Source: DASTBU01 sp035711845 (lineage in GTDB: Bacteria; Acidobacteriota; Vicinamibacteria; Vicinamibacterales; 2-12-FULL-66-21). From it: a stretch of 64,000 bases of DNA. The notes beneath the pieces were generated by a model that saw only the letters and a program-made list of their open reading frames with translations, ran no database searches and was not told the origin of the DNA. Numbering within the stretch: the stretch's first letter is position 1; every line of letters starts with the position of its first letter. Location: the NCBI GenBank assembly GCA_035711845.1, contig DASTBU010000069.1, forward strand, positions 1-64,000. Direction: 5' to 3'. Shown here piece by piece: positions 25,898 through 33,819 of the stretch. Made by a program: the position numbers and the translations under genes.

Positions 25898-28411
25898 GTG
25901 CAGACAATCCCTCGAGACCTCCGCTATGCCGCCCGGCTGCTGCTGAAGAGCCCCGGCTTCAGCGCGGTCGCCATCCTCGTCCTCGCGCTCGGCATCGGCG
26001 CCAACACCGCCGTCTTCAGCATCGTGAACGCGATGTTGTTCCAGCCGATCCCTTCGGGCGGCTCCGGAATCGTCGGGATCTACAGCCGCGATACCGCCAA
26101 ACCGGACGACTACGATGCGTTCTCGTGGCCCGGCTACGCGGTCGTGCGAGGGGGGCGCGAACTGTTCGCCGACGTCGCCGCGCAGACCATGACGATGGTG
26201 GGCCTGAGCGAGGGAGAGCGCACCCGGCGGTCGTTCGCAGGTATCGTGTCGGCCAGCTACTTTTCGACGCTTGGCGTTCAGCTCGCGGCCGGCCGGCCGT
26301 TCAACGCGGAAGAGGAGCGGCCTGGGGCGGAGATCCCGGTGCTGATCGCGGGGTATCAGGTCGCGCGCAAGGCCGGCCTGGCGCCTGCTGACCTCGTCGG
26401 AAAGACCACCCGGGTCAACGCCCGTGATTTCACTGTCATCGGTGTGGCACCGGAGGGATTTGCCGGGACCATGGCGCTCGTTGCGCCGGAGTTCTGGCTG
26501 CCGACCGGCGTCTTTGCATCCGTGTCGGGTGAGATGTTCACGAGCGAGCGCACGACGGATCTGGCGGACCCGAAGAGCAAGGCGCTCATGCTCCTGGGGC
26601 GCTTGCGCGACGGGGTCACAGTCGAGAGTGCAGCCGCGAAGCTCGCGGTGCTGTCGCGCCAGTTCGTGGAACACGATCCGGTCGAGAGCAAGGACCACGA
26701 GCTCATGGTCCAGAAGCTCCCCCGCCTCGCGGTCAGCACGAGCCCCCAGACCGACACCCAGACGGCGGCGCTCGGAGCCCTGCTGATGGGGATGGCCGGA
26801 CTGGTCCTGCTGATTGCCTGTCTCAACCTGGCGAACATGCTCCTGGCGAGAGGTACTGCGCGGAGAAAGGAGATCGCGCTTCGGCTCGCGCTCGGCAGCG
26901 GACGCGGGCGGGTCGTCCGTCAGCTTCTCTTGGAGTCGTTGCTGATCGCGCTCGTCGGCGGCGCGGCAGGGCTGATCCTGGCCGTGTGGGGAACGACGCT
27001 CCTGACCGCCACCTTCGCTGCTGTCCTGCCGCTGGTGGTGACGTTCGACGCGTCTCCGGATGTCCGCGTGCTGGCCGCCACGATGGGCTTCTGTGTGCTG
27101 AGCACCCTCGCCGCGGGGCTCGCGCCCGCGTGGCGAATCACGCGGCCCGACGTCCTTCCGGACCTCAAAGAGCAGCCTGCGGACCATGGCACCGGACGCC
27201 GCCTGTCGATCAGGAATCTGCTGGTCGTCGGGCAAGTGGCGCTGTCGCTTGCGCTCCTCACCACCGCGGGGCTTTTCCTGCGCGGAGCGGTCAAAGCCTC
27301 TGCGGCCGATCCCGGATTTCCGCTCGAGGGCGGGGTGGTGGGCGGACTGGATCCGGCGCTCGGCGGGTACGACGAGACCCGTGGAATCGCGGCATATCGC
27401 AACATCCTTCAGCGCGTGCGACGCACGCCCGGTGTCGAATCGGCGAGCCTGGCCTCGCTCATTCCGTTTGGCGAGTTCAACGAAGCGCCGCTCGTGCAGA
27501 AGGCCGGCACCCCGCCGGCGCCGGAGTGTCAGCCGGAAGCCGGCGTAGAGGCCACGCTCACCATCATCGGAGCCGACTACTTCGACACCCTGCGCCTGCC
27601 GGTGCTGAGAGGCCGCGGCTTCACGTCCGCGGAGGAACAATCTGCCGCCGGACCGCTGGTTGCCGTCATCGACGAGCCCCTCACCCGGCGCCTCTTCGGC
27701 GACGAGGATCCCATCGGCCGGCGCGTACAGCTGGAACGATCGCGGAACCGTCATTTCGAAGTCGTCGGCGTGGTGCGTGGCGTTCGCCAGGACCTGTTCG
27801 ACCAGGTGCCGGTGCCGCACATCTACCTGGCGTCCGGCCAGAACTACCGGGGGAGTATGCACCTGCACGTCCGGGCTGCTGCCGCCGGACCCGACGGGGC
27901 GGAGGCCAGTCTGCTCGGCGCTCTGCGACAGCAAGTACGGCTGGCCGATCCAGGCGTCCCGCTCGACAATCTGAGAACCCTGCAGCAGCACCGTGACGGG
28001 AGCATCGCGCTGTGGGCCGTGAATACCGGTGCGCGACTGTTCTCGGTCTTCGGCGGCGTCGCCCTGCTGCTGGCGATTATCGGGGTTTACGGGGTGAAGT
28101 CCTACGTGGTCTCGCGGCGGACGCGAGAGATTGGAATCAGGATGGCGCTCGGCGCCTCCCCTTCCAATGTGCTCTGGCTCGTGCTCCGCGAGAGCCTCGC
28201 GCTGACCGCGAGCGGCCTCGGCCTGGGACTCCTGCTCGCGTGGGGCGTCGCCAAAGCCGTGAGCGGCATCCTGTACGAGGTGAGTGCCCTCGATCCTGTC
28301 GTCTTCGGGATCGCGCCGCTCGTCCTCGGCGCGGCGGCAACGGCCGCCGCGTTCCTGCCGGCCCGCCGAGCTACCAGAATCGTTCCGGTGCGCGCGCTCC
28401 GTGCGGAGTAG
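25898..28411 (+). CDS. MacB-like orphan ABC permease, acidobacterial duplicated type (second copy)
   Basis: This 837-aa protein from GTG 25898 opens VQTIPRDLRYAARLLLKSPGF, which lines up with the family's usual start; the frame is open further upstream only through the repeat. Order: first helix (ILVLALGIGANTAVFSIVN), MacB core, FtsX helices (LLMGMAGLVLLIACLNLANMLLARG), second core (~430-660), final FtsX helices (FGGVALLLAIIGVYGVKSYVVSRRTREIGIRMALGA). It has no ATPase domain. It shares architecture but only moderate identity with the copy upstream, so the pair is an old duplication split by the four-helix-bundle cassette. Confidence 0.92.
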   Translation: MQTIPRDLRYAARLLLKSPGFSAVAILVLALGIGANTAVFSIVNAMLFQPIPSGGSGIVGIYSRDTAKPDDYDAFSWPGYAVVRGGRELFADVAAQTMTMVGLSEGERTRRSFAGIVSASYFSTLGVQLAAGRPFNAEEERPGAEIPVLIAGYQVARKAGLAPADLVGKTTRVNARDFTVIGVAPEGFAGTMALVAPEFWLPTGVFASVSGEMFTSERTTDLADPKSKALMLLGRLRDGVTVESAAAKLAVLSRQFVEHDPVESKDHELMVQKLPRLAVSTSPQTDTQTAALGALLMGMAGLVLLIACLNLANMLLARGTARRKEIALRLALGSGRGRVVRQLLLESLLIALVGGAAGLILAVWGTTLLTATFAAVLPLVVTFDASPDVRVLAATMGFCVLSTLAAGLAPAWRITRPDVLPDLKEQPADHGTGRRLSIRNLLVVGQVALSLALLTTAGLFLRGAVKASAADPGFPLEGGVVGGLDPALGGYDETRGIAAYRNILQRVRRTPGVESASLASLIPFGEFNEAPLVQKAGTPPAPECQPEAGVEATLTIIGADYFDTLRLPVLRGRGFTSAEEQSAAGPLVAVIDEPLTRRLFGDEDPIGRRVQLERSRNRHFEVVGVVRGVRQDLFDQVPVPHIYLASGQNYRGSMHLHVRAAAAGPDGAEASLLGALRQQVRLADPGVPLDNLRTLQQHRDGSIALWAVNTGARLFSVFGGVALLLAIIGVYGVKSYVVSRRTREIGIRMALGASPSNVLWLVLRESLALTASGLGLGLLLAWGVAKAVSGILYEVSALDPVVFGIAPLVLGAAATAAAFLPARRATRIVPVRALRAE

Positions 28412-28440
28412 TTCTGCGACCCCTGGATCAACTATTAGCT

Positions 28441-28470
28441 TTGCCTTCCACCATGAATCCGCGGTATTGT
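28441..28470 (+). promoter_or_regulatory. Promoter candidate for the barrel protein gene
   Basis: TTGCCT (28441-28446), 18-bp spacer, TATTGT (28465-28470); ATG 28480 is 9 nt beyond the -10 box, so the mRNA may be leaderless or nearly so. Confidence 0.4.
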
Positions 28471-28479
28471 CACTGACCT

Positions 28480-29706
28480 ATGTTCCATCGGGTCTCCGCG
28501 ACCGCTGCCCTTGTTGTCGCTCTGGGGGCGGGCGCTAGCGTGACCAGCGCGCAAGAGACGCGCGCCGGTCTCCTCGAGCAGCAGCGCGCGACCAAGGCGG
28601 CTGCACTCGAATCCTACAAGCCAGGCAAGCTCGAAAAAGCAGCGATCTGGTACGAAGAGCACGACGTGCTCGCCAAGCTCGCTCCGCACAACGGGTTCTA
28701 CGCCCAGTACGGGTTCCAGTGGAAGCCTGTCGGCTCGGGCGTCGGCTTCGGCGCCGGCTACCGGCACGACCTCTTCGACCGGACCGCTCGCATCAACCTT
28801 GGCGGCGGTATTACGTTTCGCAATTACCAGATGCTCCAGGCGGACTTCTCCCTGCCGTACCTGGCTGACGAGCGGGTGGAGCTCGGGGTCTATGCCGTCT
28901 ACCGCCACAATCCGCAGGAAGATTTCTGGGGGATCGGGCTCGACACGGTGGACGAGAACCGGACCAGCTTCACCGCGGATTACACGGACTTTCAAGCGCG
29001 TGCCATCGGTCGCCCGTTGCCGTGGCTCGTGGGGGCCGCGCGGTTCGGCAGGCTCGCGGGCAGCATCGAGTCGGGCACCGACAGCCGGTACCCGTCCACC
29101 GAAGAGCTCTTTACGGACGAATCGGCCCCGGGGCTGCTCGAACAGCCCGACTTCAACTACGTCGAGCTCATGGGCGCGATCGACTACCGCGATCAGGAGG
29201 ACAACGCGCGCGCCGGCGGGTACTATGCATTGAGGTGGCGCAAGTACAGCGATCTCGACCTGGATAGCTACAGCTTCCGCGAAATGGACGCGCACCTTCA
29301 GCAGTTCTTCCCGATCTTCGACAAGAAGCGCGTCATCGCCGCGCAGGCTCGGCTGCTTTCCGCGTCCCCCGACGATGGGCAGGTGGTGCCGTTCTATTTC
29401 AAGCCGACGGTTGGCGGGAGCACGTCGCTCCGGGCCTATGACGATTACCGGTTCCGCGACGACACGGGGCTCTATCTGAATCTCGAGTATCGATGGGAAG
29501 TCTTCTCGGGGCTCGACATGGCGCTCTTTTCCGATTGGGGCACCATCGCACCGGAGCTCGAGAAGCTGAGCGCCTCGAATCTGAAGAACGGGTACGGCAT
29601 CGGCTTCCGGTTCAATACCTACAAGTCGGTTTGGTGGCGGATCGACATCGGTCTGGGCGGGGACGAAGGAATCCACTACTGGTTCAAGTTCAGCAAGGCA
29701 TTCTGA
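28480..29706 (+). CDS. Omp85/BamA-like outer-membrane barrel protein
   Basis: This 408-aa protein has a signal peptide (1-~24, ALVVALGAGASVTSAQE), no visible POTRA domains and a 16-strand-like barrel. The C-terminal part has GGSTSLRAYDDYRFRDD followed by LYLNLEYRWEV, matching the conserved LRGY...RF...N.EYR region of BamA/TamA surface-antigen barrels. It ends in F after alternating residues (FKFSKAF), a Bam recognition end. The following gene starts inside its stop codon (TGATG), so the two products probably work together in the envelope. Confidence 0.82.
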   Translation: MFHRVSATAALVVALGAGASVTSAQETRAGLLEQQRATKAAALESYKPGKLEKAAIWYEEHDVLAKLAPHNGFYAQYGFQWKPVGSGVGFGAGYRHDLFDRTARINLGGGITFRNYQMLQADFSLPYLADERVELGVYAVYRHNPQEDFWGIGLDTVDENRTSFTADYTDFQARAIGRPLPWLVGAARFGRLAGSIESGTDSRYPSTEELFTDESAPGLLEQPDFNYVELMGAIDYRDQEDNARAGGYYALRWRKYSDLDLDSYSFREMDAHLQQFFPIFDKKRVIAAQARLLSASPDDGQVVPFYFKPTVGGSTSLRAYDDYRFRDDTGLYLNLEYRWEVFSGLDMALFSDWGTIAPELEKLSASNLKNGYGIGFRFNTYKSVWWRIDIGLGGDEGIHYWFKFSKAF

Positions 29707-31343
29707 TGGGCGATCGAATCCCTCACGTGACGGCGATCCTCGGGTTTCTCTGGCTGACGGCTGCCGGCGCGAACGGCCCGAAGTTCTATCCTGACGACCC
29801 GCTGTGGCGGGATCCGGAAACGCAGGACGCGTCGAGCATCAAGGAACTGCCGATCAGCGAGCAGTACGACTTCGTCGAGAATTCGTTCCTGGGAGCGGGC
29901 GACGAAACGGACCAGCCCGCGCTCAACACCAATACGGTGGACGAAGTACCGGACTCCAGCTGGTTCACGAACCGCGTGGGCCGGAACCGCTGGACGGTGG
30001 ACCAGATCGTCAGGGGACCGGACACCAGCAGCGGACCGACTGGACCCTGGACCGTGGTCAGCGGCAAGACCGAAGGGCTGAGCCCCGGCTTCACTCTTCG
30101 CGACAGCACCGACTCGCTGTACTTCGTCAAATTCGATCCCCCTTCGAACCCCGAAATGGCGAGCGGGGCGGAGGTCATCTCCACGAAGTTCTTCCACGCG
30201 TTCGGTTATCACGTCCCCGAGAACTACATCACCAGCATCCGCCGCGAAGAACTGGTCCTGACCCAGGCGTCCGAGCGGGAGGACGAGGATGGACACGAGC
30301 ATCGCATGCGGCCCCAGGATCTCGATGCGCTTCTGAAGAAGGTCTCGCGCAACGAGGACGGCAGCTATCGCGTGCTCGCGAGCAAAGCGCTGCCCGGCAC
30401 GCCCGTCGGCCGGTTCCGTTACCACGGTACCCGGCCCGATGATCCGAACGACATCTTCCCCCACGAGCATCGCCGCGAGTTGCGTGGCCTGCGCGTGTTC
30501 GCCGCATGGTTGAACCACGACGACTCGCGAAGCATCAACACCTTCGACACGCTGGTGGAAGAGGGCGGCCGGAAGCTGGTACGCCACCATTTGCTGGACT
30601 TCGGATCCACACTCGGGAGCGGCAGCGTCCAGGCTCAGTCGACACGCGCGGGCAACGAGTTCCTCTGGGAGCGGCGGCCTACGCTCATCACGATGCTGAC
30701 GTTCGGCTTCTACGTCAGGCCGTGGATCAAGGTGGACTATCCGGACATCCCCGCGGTGGGCCGCATCGAGGCGGAGTATTTCCAGCCCGACGACTGGAAG
30801 CCGGAGTATCCGAACGCCGCGTTCGGCAATGCCCGGCCGGAGGATCGGTTCTGGGCTGCCCGGATCATCGCGGCCATACCCGAGCAGGCCATCGGCGCCG
30901 TCATCGAAACCGCCCGGTACACCGACCCGGCAGCGACGCCTTACTTGAGAAAGATACTGACCGAGCGACGCCGGAAGATTCTGGTCGCCTACCTGAACGG
31001 CACCAGCCCTGTCGTCGATCCCTCCCTCAGCGCCTCGGGTGAGCTGACGTTCGGCAACGCAGCCGAAGAGGCGAACGTGGCCACGCCCGCCGAGCGTTAC
31101 ACGATTCAATGGTCGGCGCTCGACAACAACACCGGCGTACTGTCCTCGGTGGGTGCGGAGCAGTCCGTGACCGAACGTCGCGCGCAGGCGCCCCACGCGG
31201 TGCTCTCGGGCTCTCACGGATACATCGCCGCGCAGGTCCGCGCGTTCCACCCCGATCATCCCGCGTGGTCCCAGCCGTTGATGGTCTACTTCCGGCGCAC
31301 CGGGAGCGGATGGCCGCTCGTCGGCCTCGAGCGGAACCGCTGA
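29706..31343 (+). CDS. Secreted protein with a kinase-like motif set
   Basis: This 545-aa protein starts at ATG 29706, overlapping the barrel gene stop by 1 nt. It has a short hydrophobic N-terminus (AILGFLWLTAAGA) suggesting export. No family was recognised, but the order of motifs is that of HipA/Fam20/CotH-type atypical kinases: K142 in LYFVKFD, E156 in ASGAEVI, a catalytic-loop-like LNHDDSRSIN (269-278) and LLDFG (296-300). The C-terminal ~130 residues look like beta structure (TPAERYTIQWSAL ... VRAFHPDH). A periplasmic phosphotransferase acting with the barrel partner is an inference only. Confidence 0.6.
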   Translation: MGDRIPHVTAILGFLWLTAAGANGPKFYPDDPLWRDPETQDASSIKELPISEQYDFVENSFLGAGDETDQPALNTNTVDEVPDSSWFTNRVGRNRWTVDQIVRGPDTSSGPTGPWTVVSGKTEGLSPGFTLRDSTDSLYFVKFDPPSNPEMASGAEVISTKFFHAFGYHVPENYITSIRREELVLTQASEREDEDGHEHRMRPQDLDALLKKVSRNEDGSYRVLASKALPGTPVGRFRYHGTRPDDPNDIFPHEHRRELRGLRVFAAWLNHDDSRSINTFDTLVEEGGRKLVRHHLLDFGSTLGSGSVQAQSTRAGNEFLWERRPTLITMLTFGFYVRPWIKVDYPDIPAVGRIEAEYFQPDDWKPEYPNAAFGNARPEDRFWAARIIAAIPEQAIGAVIETARYTDPAATPYLRKILTERRRKILVAYLNGTSPVVDPSLSASGELTFGNAAEEANVATPAERYTIQWSALDNNTGVLSSVGAEQSVTERRAQAPHAVLSGSHGYIAAQVRAFHPDHPAWSQPLMVYFRRTGSGWPLVGLERNR

Positions 31344-31353
31344 CCGGCGGTTC

Positions 31354-32547
31354 GTGCGGTCGGTCTTGGAGAGCCGCGTTCACCAGTCAGCCTTCGAACC
31401 GGTCTTCGACGTTTTCTGGTCCACCTCGACACGAAGGGCGCTGACCGCGTCGCTCGTCGCGGCAGCGGCCGTCGTCTTCGTCTTCAAAGCCTCGAGCGAA
31501 ATGCGGGACTTCGAGGTGTACTGGACGGCTGGCGCGCGCGCCGCACGAGCCGAACCGCTCTACCGAGTGGAGGACGGCCACTTCGTCTTCAAGTACCTTC
31601 CGGCCTTTGCCGTGCTCGCCGTGCCGGCGGGCCTGCTGCCGCTCTCCGCGGCCAAGGCGTTCTGGTTCCTTTTCTCGGTCCTCCTGATCGTCGCGTTGTT
31701 CTCGCTGAGCATCGAGGTCCTCCCTGAAAAACGGAAGCCGGTGTGGACGTTGCGCGTCGTCCTGCTGATCGTGCTCGGCAAGTTCCTTGGGCACGAACTG
31801 ATCCTGGGCCAGGTCAACATCCTCATGGCGACGGCCGCGGCCGCCGCCCTGCTGGCGATGAAGTCGACCCGCGAACCGCTGGCGGGGGCGCTGATCGTTT
31901 TCGCCATCGTCCTCAAGCCGTATGCGGTGCTGCTGCTCCCGTGGCTCCTGGCGCGGCGACGCCGGGGCTCGATTCTCGCCGCGTTCGCCGGCTTCTTCCT
32001 CGTCTTGATCGGTCCCTCGGCGCTCTACGGCTGGAGCGGCAGCCTCGCCCAACACCACGCCTGGTGGGAGACAGTGACAACGACGACCGCGCCGAACCTG
32101 TTCGTGGCAGACAACGTGTCGCTCGTCTCGGCGTTTTCGCGCATCCTCGGGCCGGGCGAGGCCGCGGGATGGTGGGCTGCCGCGAGTTCGGTCCTCCTGC
32201 TCGCGCTCGCCGGCGCAATCTTCCTGTTTCGCCGTCACGTGCGATGTCCAGAGGGACTCGAAGGCGCGCTACTGCTGACGCTGATGCCGCTGCTGTCGCC
32301 GCAAGGGTGGGACTACGTGTTTCTGTTGTCGGCGCCGGCCGTTGCCTATCTCGCCAACTACGAGGACCGGCTGCCGCGGGCCTTGCGGGTCCTGGCGATC
32401 GCCGCCCTGGCGGCTATCGGCCTGAGCCTCTTCGACGTGATGGGCCGATCGGCGTATCGCGCGTTCATGGAGGCCTCGATGATTACGTGGCTCTACATCG
32501 TGGTGGTTGCGGCGCTGGCGGCGCTCCGCCTGCGGAAGGTCGCCTGA
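31354..32547 (+). CDS. Glycosyltransferase family 87-like membrane protein
   Basis: This 397-aa polytopic protein (about ten helices) starts with GTG. The first periplasmic loop has DFEVYWTAGARAARAEPLYR followed by FKYLPAFAVLAVP, the hallmark of the DUF2029/GT87 family, GT-C mannosyltransferases using polyprenyl-phosphate sugars. Further family cues are LILGQVNILM, VLKPYAVLLLPWLL and LLSPQGWDYVFLL. It begins 10 nt after the kinase-like gene and may share its transcript. Confidence 0.85.
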   Translation: MRSVLESRVHQSAFEPVFDVFWSTSTRRALTASLVAAAAVVFVFKASSEMRDFEVYWTAGARAARAEPLYRVEDGHFVFKYLPAFAVLAVPAGLLPLSAAKAFWFLFSVLLIVALFSLSIEVLPEKRKPVWTLRVVLLIVLGKFLGHELILGQVNILMATAAAAALLAMKSTREPLAGALIVFAIVLKPYAVLLLPWLLARRRRGSILAAFAGFFLVLIGPSALYGWSGSLAQHHAWWETVTTTTAPNLFVADNVSLVSAFSRILGPGEAAGWWAAASSVLLLALAGAIFLFRRHVRCPEGLEGALLLTLMPLLSPQGWDYVFLLSAPAVAYLANYEDRLPRALRVLAIAALAAIGLSLFDVMGRSAYRAFMEASMITWLYIVVVAALAALRLRKVA

Positions 32548-32553
32548 TATCAT
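32548..32553 (+). promoter_or_regulatory. -10-like box immediately before a remnant ORF
   Basis: TATCAT lies 6 nt before ATG 32560. The -35 side (TCCGCC at 17-bp spacing) is poor. Confidence 0.3.
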
Positions 32554-32559
32554 TCGGGC

Positions 32560-32878
32560 ATGATCAGGCCGACCCGGCTGGTAATGGCGGCAATCACGCT
32601 CACGCGGACATCGCTGGAGCCGCTGCCGGGTCCTGGTGTTCCGCCGGCGCTCGCCGGGGAGCGAGCGCGCCGGGTCAGCGAGCTCCGCTCCGGGCTGCAC
32701 TTCGGCGTGCCCGAGGCGATGGACGGACGCGACGCTCGGGGGCCACAGCTCCACGAGCGCCGCGCAGACGGTCAAGCAGCTTCTGAGCTCGCTGCCCGCA
32801 GGCTACCCGGACCCTCTGCGCAGGATCATCCTCACATCGGCGGACGATCTGTTCCGGGCCACCGGCCCTGCGCGGTGA
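32560..32878 (+). pseudogene. Broken ORF, N-terminus reminiscent of M1 aminopeptidases
   Basis: From ATG 32560 the first ~45 codons read like a mature protein start (PPALAGERARRVSELRSGL, then HFGVP), similar in style to the opening of M1-family peptidase domains. The reading then becomes low-complexity. In another frame, 32740-32878 encodes a sensible helix-rich end (QTVKQLLSSLPAGYPDPLRR then SADDLFRATG) closed by TGA. This pattern suggests a large internal deletion with a frame change. Family assignment is weak; the call as a remnant is firmer. Confidence 0.4.
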
Positions 32879-32880
32879 GC

Positions 32881-32970
32881 CTATACGGTCTGCTGCTTCT
32901 TGCGGTTGCTCCGACGACGCACGTACAGGATGCCGACAATGCCGATCAGGATCGCTGCGACTGCAAACAT
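32881..32970 (-). CDS. 29-residue single-helix membrane microprotein
   Basis: A very short ORF, ATG 32970 to TAG, encodes MFAVAAILIGIVGILYVRRR followed by SNRKKQQTV: one transmembrane helix with a positively charged tail, predicted inside. GGGAGGT lies 7 nt upstream, an unusually good ribosome-binding site for this window. No family is known to me. It sits alone, convergent with the remnant ORF and divergent from the asparaginase gene. Confidence 0.6.
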   Translation of the reverse strand: MFAVAAILIGIVGILYVRRRSNRKKQQTV

Positions 32971-32977
32971 GTAAGTG

Positions 32978-32984
32978 ACCTCCC
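32978..32984 (-). promoter_or_regulatory. Ribosome-binding site of the microprotein
   Basis: GGGAGGT on the minus strand, 7 nt before ATG 32970; this is the main support for that small gene. Confidence 0.65.
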
Positions 32985-33154
32985 AAGTCGGTTGACAGAA
33001 GGCAATCGTGGTACCGCAGACGGCTGGGGATTCGGATGGCGGCGTGTAATTCTCTGACGTGCAGGGGCTTAGACGCGGCGGCCGGAGCCGCACCCCGCGC
33101 AGACTGCGCCGATCTGCACCGGGGTAGAACGGACAGAACTGTGAGGGCGATGGC

Positions 33155-33312
33155 AATGCTGAATGCTGAATGCTGAGTGCTGAGGGTCGACGGGAGAATG
33201 GTGGATTGCGCGAATCGGCATGTCGCTTCAATGCCCTGCACTCGGCCTTTGCCGTTCAACCTTCAGCCTTCAGCATTCAGCATTCAGCATTCAGCCCTCA
33301 GCATTCAGCATT
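33155..33312. repeat. Inverted pair of GCTGAAT-unit arrays
   Basis: The left arm (33155-33185) repeats ATGCTGA; the right arm (33255-33312) repeats its complement TTCAGCA six to seven times. The spacer is ~70 bp. The right arm ends 6 nt before the asparaginase start. The unit matches the array between ruvA and ruvB. Confidence 0.85.
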
Positions 33313-33318
33313 TGCCTT

Positions 33319-33819
33319 ATGCCCATTCGCATCCTGATCACCGGCGGCACCTTCGACAAGGAGTACGACGAGCTGACCGGCCGCCTCTTCTTTCGCGACA
33401 CGCACGTACCCGAGATGCTCCGGTTGGGCCGATCGCGCGTTCCGGTGCAGGTCGAGACGGTCATGATGGTGGATAGCCAGGAGCTGAACGACCAGGGGCG
33501 AACGGCGATCGTCGCGCGATGCGCCGCCTGCAACGAGCGGCAGGTCGTTGTCACTCACGGAACGGACACGATGGTGGAGACCGCGCGGGCGCTCGCCGCG
33601 GCCGGGCTCGCCGGTCGAACCATCGTGCTCACCGGCGCCATGGTGCCCTATGCCTTCGGCAGCTCCGATGGGTTGTTCAACCTGGGGAGCGCGCTGTCCT
33701 TCGTGCAGGTGCTGCCACCCGGAGTGTACGTAGCCATGAACGGGCAGCACTTCTCCTGGAACCGCGTGCGAAAGAACCGCGAAACCGGGATCTTCGAGGC
33801 CATAGATGGTCAGGATTGA
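33319..33819 (+). CDS. Asparaginase-domain protein, N-terminal domain only
   Basis: This 166-aa protein has the type I/II asparaginase N-domain: T11 in LITGGTFDKEYD (first threonine nucleophile) and THGTDTM (79-85, second catalytic motif), then IVLTGAMVP. True asparaginases are ~330 aa with a C-terminal domain; this one stops after the first domain, as in a subfamily of short asparaginase-like proteins. Activity is uncertain because the second domain and the usual lysine context are absent. The aminotransferase start (33806) overlaps its end by 14 nt, suggesting coupled translation. Confidence 0.82.
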   Translation: MPIRILITGGTFDKEYDELTGRLFFRDTHVPEMLRLGRSRVPVQVETVMMVDSQELNDQGRTAIVARCAACNERQVVVTHGTDTMVETARALAAAGLAGRTIVLTGAMVPYAFGSSDGLFNLGSALSFVQVLPPGVYVAMNGQHFSWNRVRKNRETGIFEAIDGQD

